Below are positions 9,943 through 21,440 of a stretch of 64,000 nt of DNA, piece by piece. This stretch comes from Epiperipatus broadwayi (lineage: Eukaryota > Onychophora > Udeonychophora > Euonychophora > Peripatidae). Within the stretch, counting starts at the first letter, position 1. The number at the start of each line of letters is the position of its first letter. The notes under the pieces are model-generated. The model was given only the letters and a program-made list of their open reading frames with translations. It was not told where the DNA came from and did no database searches. The DNA lies in the NCBI GenBank assembly GCA_028023455.1, contig JAQFVV010006630.1, forward strand, positions 188,001 through 252,000, in the 5' to 3' direction. The position numbers and the translations under genes were made by a program.

Positions 9943-11651
9943 TGTAACGGTCAGAATCGTCTATCTCGCTAACACACTGCAGAATTCAAACCCCAGACAC
10001 GAAACTGAACATTCTAGAAGGGGTTGCCTTCTAGATATACTAAGTTCAAATCTAAAGCCCAAATTTCACAGCGCCATCTACGTGACAACGCATCTGATGC
10101 CACTACTAGTATGACCTTTGACCGGTGCTCGGTGGTCAGGGAGAAACAAAAGACTCTATACTAAAAGAAGTATGGGTGGCTAATTAACGTCTATGGATTT
10201 ACAAAAGAAATGCAGAAAATATATATACATAGACCGAGACAGTGATAGGAATCAAATAAAATAAGAGATCAAATTTAGTTTTAAATAATTTCACACAATT
10301 TATTTATATAAATATAGATATAACGCCACTGTCTGCTTATATGAGACAGGGATGCGTATTAAATAATTGTTGGCATTATATTTCAATAAATGACAAAAGG
10401 TTTTAAAACAAAGTGATATATTCTATTCCTCGGGCTAATAGCATTACGATAATGTGCTTGATGAGATAGGAACATGTGCGAGGTGCTTTGAGTAAGTATA
10501 CAAGTTTAAGAAAATATTTGAAATTAAGTGTTCTAAAATATTCATTGATTTCGAGAATAGTACGGACAAAAGCTTGTTAAGCAACAAAGTGGGACTGTGA
10601 TCAAAGCATTTATTTGAGAATAATAATAATAAAGTTACATTGGGAGGTCAGTATTGCTGATAATGAATTTATTAAAGTTGGAGGGTGTGACACGTTTAAG
10701 TCACGGATGCTTTGTAAAATAAATATAAAATAAAACAATATCGAATATCCGGAATGATTACGGAGGGCATCTCGCCGCTAACCCGTAGGAAAGTATTTTG
10801 ATGAACAGCCGAAACTTAGTGACTGTGTGACGATTGCATTTAATTCCCAGGGGTGTCATTTGGGACACCCTCTGCCTGGAAACCACAAGCATGGAGAGAA
10901 CGGTCTTAGCCATGTAAAGAATCCTTGGAAAAATAAAACAAAGCGGTCTCAACAACCAATTCATGTACCAGCAATACGAGACTAGAGTATATAAAACATA
11001 CTGAATGGGTTTTACTTGGATTAAGAGAAATGCCCAATCAAATTCCCCAAAATTCATTTAAAAGGGTCCGCACATTCTCGACGTCAATGATGAACTTTAT
11101 AATTAAAGTAGAACATGGTAATTAAAATAAGAAAATGCATGCTTGCGGGTTTGAAAAGTAAGTATAGATTTATATATGCAATCATGCATTAGGAGACACA
11201 TTTAATCATTGACTTCGCACATACTCTTATATTAGATTAAAATCAATAACATGTAGATTTTAAACTATGTGATTATATTATATTAAAGAAAAGAATCGCC
11301 CTCGAACGAGTGATTTGCAAGATAATAAAATTGGAAAATTATAAATTTAAAATATGCCTTAATAGCGGAGTCTTACTTTCAATAAAGGGAATAGTTCACT
11401 CGGTCAAAGATGATTCTGACACATTATCATAATAAAATAAAAGAAAGCTTCATAAATAGAAAATATTAACCCAAGGATAGAGAGCAAAATGTTGAGTATA
11501 TTTAAACACGTTAAAGAAATACATAATGAAGTTATGTGAAATATAAGAAAAACAATTTTAAATAGCTATAGCATGTTAGTTATCACAAGAGCTCTTGGGT
11601 TAATTTAGGTTACCTCTGGAGACGCATTGGCAGGTAGATGTTCAGCAGGTT

Positions 11652-11777
11652 TTATAATTCAGCAGCAAAATCTGGAATGTTCATATTTTTGGCAGCGGCA
11701 GCAGCAGTTCCGGGGTCCGTGTGATAATTTCCGATGGTATGGAGCAGCGGCTGGCTATTCCGAGGGGACATAGCCAT
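11652..11777 (-). CDS. 41-codon leader ORF in the gag-only LTR (left copy)
   Basis: It starts at an ATG in good context (AAGATGG) about 120 bp downstream of the TATA box and encodes 41 residues beginning MAMSPRNSQPLLHTIG, with an Ala run (AAAAA) and a C-terminus PDFAAEL. It stops 38 bp before a consensus splice donor. The other LTR keeps it open with two substitutions (Gly to Glu, Met to Leu). No known domain. It could be an upstream ORF damping or steering translation, or chance; two copies of one LTR do not prove selection. Confidence 0.4.
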   Translation of the reverse strand: MAMSPRNSQPLLHTIGNYHTDPGTAAAAAKNMNIPDFAAEL

Positions 11778-11895
11778 CTTAACGCCTCTACTCTGACATG
11801 TCAAGGTTAGCAAATTATTAGAATAGAACACAGAATGATTTCTTTTAGACACATTAGAATAAAAAACAACTAACTGGAGAACAAAAGAAAACCTC

Positions 11896-11904
11896 CTTTT
11901 TATA
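11896..11904 (-). promoter_or_regulatory. TATA box of the gag-only LTR (left copy)
   Basis: The minus strand reads CTATAAAAAGGAGG, about 745 bp inside the LTR tip and followed by the leader ORF. It is the best core-promoter candidate in this LTR. Confidence 0.6.
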
Positions 11905-12974
11905 GTGGACTTTAACAATAGAACTGCCCTGGAGCATTACAAAAATATCGGACTTATCAGCTGTAATTAAATCATCGGAATGTCTAAAGGAATTCAACAT
12001 AAATTAATTTCTTTTGTTACTTTCCCTGTCGACATTCGAATTACAAACAAGATTTAATTAAAATTACTTTTATTAATTAAAGAAAACCTTAAGTGGACAT
12101 CTGCTGTTTTTAGATAAACTTATATAATATTAACTAATTAAACTATTGTCCATCATTTATTTTAACAGAAATATTTGGAATAACTTTTATTAAATTAAAG
12201 AAAATGATTTTACTTTTTAAATTGCAATATTTGAATCTATTTACTAAACGAATATTTACTAAATGAATTTTATTTTAAATCAAAATATATTATGACAGTA
12301 ATACATTTGTAAACAGATTCAAACAAAATAATTTTAACAATTTATAATTTTGTTATGTTTAAAATGCGTATCATAGTGTGTGTGCAATTACGACTTATAT
12401 AACCTACTTTTTAATTAATCAAAATTATGTGAACATATACATAATCTACAATCTTTTATTTATTTGGGAATGACTTATATATATAATATGAGCATTGTAC
12501 TTGTGGTTTAAAATTAGGCAGGATTTTCGGTATATAAGCGTATTGCAGACACACTACGATAGATTGGGGTTCAAACTAAGGTATGAGGTAGGAAGTAGGT
12601 GAGAAAAGGTGAAACGAAGATCTGCAAAGCAGACCTTACTGTTTCACATTCCCTTAGTGATGGAACAAAAAAAAAATGTTAAAAAAAAAGATCTTACAAC
12701 AGGTGTCCACCTATGAAGCCTGCATAAAAAAATTTACAAGATAACCCACAATGTACAGGATATAAATATAATGAAGAAGCGAAACTGAATTATATACCCG
12801 GATCATATTAATAAATCTACCATCTAGCGAACATTTTCTATTATCTCCCCCCCTTCAACAAAATTTTATTTAAAAACATCTAATAGTTTAATATTGGTTA
12901 TATCCTATCTCCTTGCTCATTTATCCTGTGACATGTCCATTTTTATTTTATTTTTTTTGTTTAAAAAAAAACTA

Positions 12975-14095
12975 CTATAATCCTGGGTCTGGTGGGTAAT
13001 ACCTGCCTTTATATTTTAATAAGTGCAGTCTCGGATTATCAGGTCTCTTTACCTTGTCTGGCGGTTCTTTGGCCCAGGGACTGAAATCCAGAGTGGTTAA
13101 GAATTCGGCCATTTCCTCCTCTTTGATTCTGCTGCCCGCCATCAGCTGTTATATTGGTAGCAGCATAGTCTGTTGAACGGTACATATAATATGAGTATCA
13201 GAAAACGCAAACGTGCTAAGTGATCGAAGGCGATTGACCTGGCGAATGAAAAATTGCGTGTGTGTTTCCTTGATCGCTCCATACTTTTCCTGGCAAATGG
13301 TATTTAGAATTCCGCTCTGCCGATCCTCACTCCAATAATATCTTAGTAACAGGCTACAGTAATTCGCAAAGTTGTTTGGTTTTTTCACCAACATGCCCCA
13401 CCAATCTTTTGCATAGCCATATAAATGATGGCTAGCAATAGCAGTCTGTTCATGCGGATCCGTTTTATAAAATTGAAAGAAATCCCACAGGCTATCCAGG
13501 TGTGGGTGGGGGTTTTCTCCTATTTCTGCTCGAAATATTTTAACAGTTAATATCTTAGCAAATTGGGTTTGAACCCGGAAGTCTGGAATTAAGGTCCTGT
13601 GGATTGTATCTATCCCACTACTATGCTCTTGAGGAGGTGGTAGATCATCATTAGAGGTCTGACATCTTTGGTTTAGATCCACTGTCTCGTTGATACTGTT
13701 TGTATCGTCAGGTTCTGTTTTCGCTATCAGGACTTCATTGTCCAGGTATTGTATTATTTTTGGCTCAGTTTGATCTCGGCATTCGCTCATTTTTTTCCGA
13801 TTTCATGAGCAGTATTCTTCCGGTTTCTGTTGGAGAGCTCTATGTCCTTCTCTCACTTGTGCCAATTTGTCGAGGAGCATCCTGGTAAACTTTTTATACT
13901 CCATCTCTTTTCTTTGGGCTTCCTCTTCCTGCTTTCTTGCCCTCTCTTCGCTTCTCTTATATAATTCCACCAGATAATCTAGATTGGAATCTTCCTTGCT
14001 CGTTTGCTGGACAGTTCTCATACTTATTGGAGGAGATCAAGAAATCCGGATGGGTCCGGTTCTTGATCAGCATGGTTGTTGTCCATATTATCCAT
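12975..14095 (-). pseudogene. gag: gag of the non-autonomous element, with in-frame stops
   Basis: The likely start is the ATG at 14095 in a strong context (AAGGCCATGGAT), giving MDNMDNNHADQEPDPSGFLDLLQ; a one-base frame change then leads into the main frame at 14021 (MRTVQQTSKED). That frame is open to a TAG at 12975-12977 apart from two in-frame stops, TGA at 13803-13805 and TAA at 13149-13151. Order: charged coiled coil (14021-13806, EERARKQEEEAQRKEMEY), acidic linker, then a retrotransposon capsid domain (13570-13150) with IGENPHPHLDSLWDFF, AIASHHLYGYAKDWW and SEDRQSG. The part after the TAA still reads as protein (MAGSRIKEEEMAEFLTTLDF) and aligns in place with D's Gag. No CCHC zinc knuckle. 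Gag packages the element RNA into particles in the cytoplasm. It is either dead or made by readthrough. Confidence 0.85.
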
Positions 14096-15445
14096 GGCCT
14101 TGGATGTTACCGTGATCGATGATGATTTTTTTCCTTTTATTTTATTGCTAACTATATTAATATATCCTAAAAACTCTTAAACACAATGTATAGCACTGAT
14201 AAAGAAAATGTTTAAACTGTTTTACGTTGAGCTTATTAAAACTAATACGGTAAAAAAAAAAATACTCTTATTATTTTTCCTTGTTTGATTCTTTGCGATT
14301 ATTACGTTTAATTACAATTTTATTAATGGCTAATAGGCTATCTCCCTCTCGGTTCTGTTGGCCTAATTGCTGCTTTTAGGTTTATCACTAAAACCCCCGA
14401 CTACTACCCTTTTATTACTGCAAAAATTTCTTGTTTAACTCTGCTGCCACATACATATATTCTACTGCCCGTACATAAAAAATATTTTAAATTCTATCTG
14501 TCAAAATATTTCGCTAACATATATATTTTTAAACTCAAGCAAATTTTATTTATATATGTTAACATTTGCTAGATCCGAGTATAATTATTTTGTTCCTTCT
14601 TACTTAAGATTAGCATACATATATATTTTTATTTACATAATTATTGATCCGATTCATGTCTCATTATTTGGTCTAAGAAAAATTTACACGCATTGGACAA
14701 AAACAAATTACATACAAAAGAATTGAGCCTGGTGACAAAATTTATTTTAGAAGTAACTCCGTTTAGTGAAATTACCCTTGGGCGCCATGTCACCAGTTAA
14801 AAATATCCATAGACTGTTAGCTTCCCAAAATTAATTTTAATAACTATTCCATTTAACAATGGGCACTCGTTAAAACATTCGCATTTTTTTTATTGATTAC
14901 AACATTTGATTTATAATTATTTCTGAATTCCATACGATAGCCTATTACGTATCTAGGTCATTACCGTACAAAATTATTATTATGCTATCTTGCGCATTGA
15001 GCCGATAAAACTTTATTTTGATAGAAAATACAATATTTGAAATATTCATAATTGTCACAATATTCACACTGGGACAATGTTTAAGTAATTTACGCTATGC
15101 GTACATAGCGTGATTTAAGTGAAACAATAAATACAGATAATACAGATGGCTCGTATCACACTATAGCATGTTTGGACAAGTTCTGATTATATAGGATAAG
15201 TAATTGAATGCCCGAGTCAAACAAAATACATGAAATATACACGCAAATAGATAATATAGAGTTTGAAAATATTATATATATCAAAATTATAAAGGATTTG
15301 AGTGATTACATATGAAACAAAATGATAAAATTAAGCTACAGGGATGTGGGTGTTTAAATAATTAAGATCTACAGGGATGTGGGTGTTTAAATACTTGAGG
15401 CTCCACGTTTGGGCAAGCCATGGACCCGGAAAAAAAAATTTACTA
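14096..15445 (-). other. Leader of the gag-only element
   Basis: About 1.35 kb between the 5' LTR and gag with no coding capacity that I recognise. Beside the LTR (15404-15445) the minus strand reads a T-run, CCGGGTCCATGGCTTGCCC and AAACGTGG, a variant of the leader block after LTRs A, B and C and the probable primer-binding zone. Confidence 0.6.
15331..15393. repeat. Duplicated 25-30-bp block in the gag-only leader
   Basis: The string ctacagggatgtgggtgttt plus aaata occurs at 15336-15360 and again at 15369-15393, each preceded by attaag. It lies about 50 bp from the 5' LTR, where elements A and B also carry direct repeats. Confidence 0.85.
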
Positions 15446-18145
15446 TGTAACGGTCAGAATCGTCTATCTTGCTAACACACTGCAGAATTTAAACCCCAGA
15501 CACGAAACTGAACATTCTAGGAGGGGTTGCCTTCTAGATATACTAAGTTTGAATCTAAAGCCCAAATTTCACAGCGCCATCTACGTGACAACGCATCTGA
15601 TGCCACTACTAGTATGACCTTTGACCGGTGCCTGGTGGTCAGGGAGAAACAAAAGACTCTATAGTAAAAGAAGTTTGGGTGGCTAATTAACGTCTATGGA
15701 TTTACAAAAGAAATGCAGAAAATATATATATAGACCGAGACAGTGATAGGAATCAAATAAAGTAAGAGATCAAATTTAGTTTTAAATAATTTCACACAAT
15801 TTATTTATATAAATATAGATATAACGCCACTGTCTGCTTATATGAGACAGGGACGCGTATTAAATAATTATTGGCATTATATTTCAATAAATGACAAAAG
15901 GTTTTAAAACAAAGTGATATATTCTATTCCTCGGGCTAATAGCATTACGATAATGTGCTTGACGAGATAGGAACATGTGCGAGGTGCTTTGAGTAAGTAT
16001 ACAAGTTTAAGAAAATATTTGAAATTAAGTGTTCTAAAATATTCATTGATTTCGAGAATAGTACGGACAAAAGCTTGTTAAGCAACAAAGTGGGACTGTG
16101 ATCAAAGCATTTATTTGAGAATAATAATAATAAAGTTACATTGGGAGGTCAGTATTGCTGATAATGAATTTATTAAAGTTGGAGGGTGTGACACGTTTAA
16201 GTCACGGATGCTTTGTAAAATAAATATAAAATAATACAATATCGAATAACCGGAATGATTACCAAGGGCGTCTCGCCACTAACCCATAGGAAAGTATTTT
16301 GATGAACAGCTGAAACTTAGCGACTGTGTGACGATTGCGTTTAATTCCCAGGGGGGTCATTTGGGACACCCTCTGCCTGGAAACCGCAAGCGTGGAGAAA
16401 ATGGCCTTAGCCGTGTAAAGAATCCTTGGAAAAATAAAACAAAGTTGTCTCAACAACCAATTCATGTACCAGCAATACGAGACTAGAGTATATAAAACAT
16501 ACTGAATGGGTTTTACTTGGATTAAGAGAAATGCCCAATCAAAGTCCCCGAAATTCATTTAAAAAGGGTCCGCACATTCTTGACATCAATGATGAACTTT
16601 ATAATTAAAGTAGAACACGGTAATTAAAATAAGAAAATGCATGCTTGCAGGTTTGAAAAGTAAGTATAGATTTATATAAGCAATCATGCATTAGGAGACA
16701 CATTTAATCATTGACTTTGCACATACTCTTATATTAGATTAAAATCAATAACATGTAGATTTTAAACTATGTGATTATATTATATTAAAGAAAAGAATCG
16801 CCCTCGAACGAGTGATTTGCAAGATAATAAAATTGGAAAATTATAAATTTAAAATATGCCTTAATAGCAGCGTCTTACTTTCAATAAAGGGAATAGTTCA
16901 CTCGGTCAAAGATGATTCTGACATATTATCATAATAAAATAACAGAAAGCTTTATAAATAGAAAATATTAACCCAAGGATAGAGAGCAAAATGTTGAGTA
17001 TATTTAAACATGTTAAAGAAATACATAATGAAGTTATGTGAAATATAAGAAAAACAATTTTAAATAGCTATAGCATGTTAGTTATCACAAGAGCTCTTGG
17101 GTTAATTTAGGTTACCTCTGGAGACGCATTGGCAGGTAGATGTTTGGCAGGTTTTATAATTCAGCAGCAAAATCTGGAATGTTCAAATTTTTGGCAGCGG
17201 CAGCAGCAGTTTCGGGGTCCGTGTGATAATTTCCGATGGTATGGAGCAACGGCTGGCTATTCCGAGGGGACATAGCCATCTTAACGCCTCTACTCTGACA
17301 TGTCAAGGTTAGCAAATTATTAGAATAGAACACAGAATGATTTCTTTTAGACACATTAGAATAAAAAACAACTAACTGGAGAACAAAAGAAAACCTTTTT
17401 ATAGTGGAATTTAACAATAGAACTGCCCTGGAGCATTACAAAAATATCGGACTTATCAGCTGTAATTAAATCATCGGAATGTCTAAAGGAATTCAACATA
17501 AATTAATTTCTTTTGTTACTTTCCCTGTCGACATTCGAATTACAAACAAGATTTAATTAAAATTACTTTTATTAATTAAAGAAAACCTTAAGTGGACATC
17601 TGCTGTTTTTAGATAAACTTATATAATATTAACTAATTAAACTATTGTCCATCATTTATTTTAACAGAAATATTTGAAATAACTTTTATTAAATTAAAGA
17701 AAATGATTTTACTTTTTAAATTGCAATATTTGAATCTATTTACTAAACGAATATTTACTAAATGAATTTTATTTTAAATCAAAATATATTACAACAGTAA
17801 TACATTTGTAAACAGATTCAAACAAAATAACTTTAACAATTTATAATTTTGTTATGTTTAAAATGCGTATCATAGTGTGTGCGCAATTACGACTTATGTA
17901 ACCTACTTTTTAATAAATCAAAATTATGTGAACATATACATAATCTACAATCTTTTATTTATTTGGGAATGACTTATATATATAATATGAGCATTGTACT
18001 CGTAGTTTAAAATTAGGTGGGATTTTCGGTATATAAGTGTATTGCAGACACACTACGATAGATTGGGGTTCAAACTAAGGTATGAGGTAGGAAGTAGGTG
18101 AGAAAAGGTGAAATGAAGATCTGCAAAGCAGACCTTACTGTTTCA
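15446..18145 (-). mobile_element. 5' LTR of the gag-only element (2700 bp)
   Basis: Near-identical partner of 9943-12646, with the same tip hairpin (18109-18145), TATA box (about 17395-17403), leader ORF and splice donor (GT at about 17115). Differences are scattered substitutions, many at CpG-derived sites (C to T or G to A), and a few 1-3 bp indels. A minus frame of 99 codons (16259-16558) mirrors that of the other copy. Confidence 0.9.
17154..17279 (-). CDS. 41-codon leader ORF in the gag-only LTR (right copy)
   Basis: Same ORF as in the left LTR, intact, with two amino-acid replacements. As this is the 5' LTR, this copy would be transcribed from the TATA box just upstream (about 17395-17403). 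No known domain. Confidence 0.4.
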   Translation of the reverse strand: MAMSPRNSQPLLHTIGNYHTDPETAAAAAKNLNIPDFAAEL

Positions 18146-19560
18146 CAGCAAACTTTACTCTTAAGAGAAAAAAAATATGCTTATAAAAAAAAAACATTTT
18201 GTTTTATCTAAATTGACCAACAATGAATAATATGCCAGCCATTTCCCAACTGAGTCTAAATCCTCATTCACTATTTTTTTAAGATGACTATAAAAAACAG
18301 CATTAAAGGATAAAGCAATATAAGCAAAATCACAAATCTTAGAATGTAATTTCAGTAAAAATAAATCATAAATATAAATTAAAAACAATAGAGGTCCAAG
18401 TACTGAACCTTGTGGAACTCCACAATTAATCAAGACCACATCACTGACAATACAATAAATATTAGTAAACTGTTTTTTAAATAACTCTCCAACCACATAC
18501 CAATAGAACCACAAAAACCATACAAATAGCAATGCTTAATCAAAGTATTTGATTAACAGAATCAAATGCTTTATATAAATGAAGATAAATAGCCAATGTT
18601 TTAAGTTTATGATCTAACGAAGATGTTAAATAATGAACATGATGTTTTAAAGCATCTAATGCACTTCTACCAGGAAGAAAACCATATTGATGATCAGATA
18701 AAATTTTATTTTTAAACAAATGACAACATTTAATCCTTAACAATCATTTCTAATAATTTAGAAAAAATAGAAATAATGGCAATTGGCCTATAATTAACCA
18801 TAAAAGTAGAATTGCGTCTTGCGTTGTTAGCCGAGAGGTATCGCAGCTGCCATCACAGTAGTTGTTCAACGGTTGTGGGTTCGCGTCCCGGCCGATGCTA
18901 TGACATATGAAGAAAAAGTAGAATTGCTCTTTTTATAGACAGAAGTAATAACATTAACTTTCAAACTTTCTGGAAATGATCCAGATTGCAAGGATAGATT
19001 AAATAATCGAACCAAAACAGGTAAAAATGCTAACTTATTTCCTTTAAGTATATTAGGTGTTATATCATCTAATCCAAAAGAACTGACATTTTTTAAACTA
19101 TCAATTGCTACAGACAACTGACATTCAGAAACATCAGAATATAAAAAGAATTCAAATATGAATAAGAAGACAATTAAATTTTCATTATATTTAATACATT
19201 TAATAGGATTAGTAGAAGATTTTTTAATTAAAGAATTTATTGTTCTCCCTTTAAAGAAACATTTTTATCACCAAGAAATTATTGATAATATCTAAACTTC
19301 AACTTTCTAATATCAGATTTAATTTCAACACTACGTGTTTTTAAAGCATCTGATGAGCTATCCAAAGCTTTTAACACATTTCTCTGATTAATTTTGCATA
19401 CCAGAGCATCTGTTATCCGGGGCAATCTTCTTTTATTTTTACTAGTCAATTTTAAATGAAATTTTGCTTTAGCAATTAAATTTAAACAAATAGCTTGGAA
19501 TTCCAAACATGCATCATTAACATTATCTACCATAAAAATCTCTTCTTAATTTTGAATAGA
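18146..19560 (-). pseudogene. LINE relic 1, reverse transcriptase (Jockey/CR1-like), broken
   Basis: Read on the minus strand: a linker (19533-19279; FHLKLTSKNKRRLPRITDAL), the RT fingers (19117-18930: SFGLDDITPNILKGNKL, then FPESLKVNVITSVYKK), a palm segment (18743-18540: ILSDHQYGFLPGRSALDAL, YKAFDSVN) and motif B (18430: GVPQGSVLGPLLFLIYIYDL). The catalytic FADD box is spoiled (FAYIALSF). The protein continues at 9942-9702 across the inserted LTR element. A 98-bp SINE splits the fingers region. The upstream endonuclease is missing, so the copy was 5'-truncated at about 19560, the usual result of target-primed reverse transcription. Dead. Confidence 0.85.
18816..18913 (+). mobile_element. 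98-bp tRNA-derived SINE with 14-bp target duplication
   Basis: The 14-bp string aaaagtagaattgc flanks it exactly (18802-18815 and 18914-18927) and interrupts the LINE RT frame. Inside, 18821-18899 is tRNA-like: an A box ttagccgagaggta (18828-18841), a B box gggttcgcgtcc (18878-18889), and ends gcgttg and cgatgc that pair over six positions with two G-T pairs. The A-box style resembles Leu/Ser tRNAs, but no clear anticodon arm is seen. The tail is only about 14 bp (tgacatatgaaga) with no poly-A run. It is too degenerate for a working tRNA and inserted like a SINE or tRNA retropseudogene, after the LINE itself. Confidence 0.88.
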
Positions 19561-21440
19561 TAATAAGTAATTTAATTTTTAAAAAAATAACTTCGCAATA
19601 TATACACAAATATTAATATTATCCATACAATTCAAGATTTTTAATTCAGTAGCAAAATGATCTGTAAGAAGTAATTTAAAAAGAGACTAATCAGAAAACA
19701 ATCGCCAACTTAACGTAATAAAAATATGATGATGCAACTGTGCAAGGCATGTTTGCAGTTGAATTTGAAGATTTTGCTGAGAATGTAATATAAAAAAAAG
19801 AAAGATAAGTTAGGTAAATTTGTATATATAAAATCTTTTATTTGATTAAAGTTAGAATTTTTTTTCCCTTCAGGCATGCACATTATATTTTTTTTAATAA
19901 AGAAAAAGAAAGCAAATTTAAATAATAAAAGTGACTACTGATTTGAAATGTTGATAAAAGTTCTGCAGAGTATGACATTTGTAATTAAATATGGCCAAGA
20001 AAGAGAACTTTGAGAGCAAAAATCTAATGAAAGATAAAAATTTAAAGAAGGAATTTGGGAGATGTTCAACATTCACATACGTGATGAGTTTTCTGGGGAT
20101 ATAAAACAGATGAGCATAAATAAAGGGGTATTTTTCTTATTTTCTTGCATATGCTACAAGATCCAGTGTTACACCACGAAAATTGCCAATATTCAGATGG
20201 GTAGCTAGAATGCCTGCCCATTGCCAGTTTTTTCTTTCCATTGGACATCTGTATAATGATTTAGAAGAACAAAGTCATCATCTGCCCGAAATAGAAGCAT
20301 CACATAAAAGCTATAACCTAACATACAGATCATAGAGTAAGAACCTGATGATTATATTTTTTGCCAAAGAACTATTGTACTGAACTATCTTACTGGTAAG
20401 AAATTAAACTTTGAACTCATAATATTTATTGAAGTAACTTTTAAGATATTCCACATAACACATAATAAAAAAAAGGAAATTAAATAAATCCATCCTTACG
20501 AACTATAAATATGATCAACAGATCCTATAAATCTTTATAATTATTATATTACATTTTTATTGTTGAATTAAAATAAATATGCTCTTAAAAAAGAAAGGAT
20601 ATTATAATCTGTCTTTGTTTAAGCCTCTAAAAATGTATCTCAATGATCATTGAAAAATTCAATTGTTGAGACAAACACAACTTATTGTATTTCAAGTTGT
20701 TCTGGGTATCAAGATATATATATATAATTCACTTCCATTAGTTCATCTAAAATTTATGCAGCATAGGTTTAATATATGTGGTTATTTGTTTCCTTATGTT
20801 ATAAACAAATATGTGCTAGTATAAGAGATAGTGATCATGTGATACTTAATGGTTTTTCCTTATGTTAAAGAGAGGATTTGTATTACAGGGTAGAGTCATT
20901 CCATTGTTGATTTAATAGGGATATCTAAGCTGATCCTGGTGCCTAATAAAAAATTAACAATGAGAGTGAACGTTACCAACTGTTTTATGTAGGCTAAATT
21001 GTTCTTACTTACATTAAGACCTAGATGGATAATGTCAACCATCGCATATAAGTGCTGATTGGTTTTCACTAGAATGTATAAACAATTTGTTATAATTAGG
21101 GCCATATTATCTAGAAATATACATTTATGCTAAAGCTTAAATTTTGTTTACATGTATTAATGTAAATTATGTACAGGCATGGTAGGTAATGGAAAAATTC
21201 TTAATAGATGTACAAACCTAATCACCAAGCCATTCATGTCTAACAAATTCCAAGGTTCTAGGCTTAAACCCCAAAAACTGCCAAAAGTGTTTATACTACC
21301 AAGTAAGACTTACATATATTTAATTAATACATAAAATTCATCAATTACAAATAACTTTTTAAACAATCTCTATTTAACTATTGAAGTTTTAAAAATTAAA
21401 AAAGAAAAATAAATAAATTTTCTATGTAAAACTAGAAAAG
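19561..21440. other. A+T-rich stretch without recognisable genes
   Basis: Between the two LINE relics. Short frames (20066-20248 and 20896-21105, minus) have no family resemblance that I trust; the first has a few Cys residues (WCNTGSCSICKK) but no clear fold. An (at)n tract lies near 20713. I see no LTR or inverted-repeat ends. Confidence 0.5.

Larger units (their letters stand above)
9943..12646 (-). mobile_element. 3' LTR of the gag-only element (2704 bp)
   Basis: In element orientation it begins TGAAACAGTAAGG and ends GACCGTTACA. A 37-nt hairpin caps the tip (12610-12646): TGAAAC pairs with GTTTCA, and inside AAGGTCTGC pairs with GCAGATCTT (one G-T pair). Further in are a TATA box, a 41-codon leader ORF, and a consensus splice donor (CCAGAG then GTAACC; GT at 11612-11613). 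The purine-rich CTAAGGGAATG just outside the tip (12647-12658, minus) is the probable polypurine tract. The minus frame at 10758-11057 (99 codons) lies in the U5 part and resembles no family. Confidence 0.9.
9943..18145 (-). mobile_element. Complete non-autonomous LTR retrotransposon carrying only gag
   Basis: Two long LTRs (9943-12646 and 15446-18145, 2704 and 2700 bp) flank a 2799-bp internal region with a single gag relic and no protease, RT, RNase H or integrase. A 4-bp target duplication CAGC (9939-9942 and 18146-18149) shows the ends are exact. The LTRs differ at only a few percent of positions by eye, mostly C/T and G/A, so the insertion is fairly young. It sits inside LINE relic 1. 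The organisation matches what is called TR-GAG in plants: gag-only elements mobilised in trans. Pol must have come from elsewhere; its Gag resembles those of D, B and E. Confidence 0.92.

Noticed and set aside
10758-11057. 99-codon minus frame kept in both gag-only LTRs (also 16259-16558)
   Set aside because: The LTRs are almost identical by origin, so conservation proves nothing; the sequence shows no known domain and its context is noncoding U5.
18821-18899. Functional tRNA gene
   Set aside because: Weak acceptor pairing, no clean anticodon arm, a target duplication around it, and location inside a LINE gene all point to a retroposed copy.
20066-20248. Cys-containing minus frame as a transposase zinc finger
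   Set aside because: Too few ordered Cys/His positions, and no neighbouring transposase sequence.
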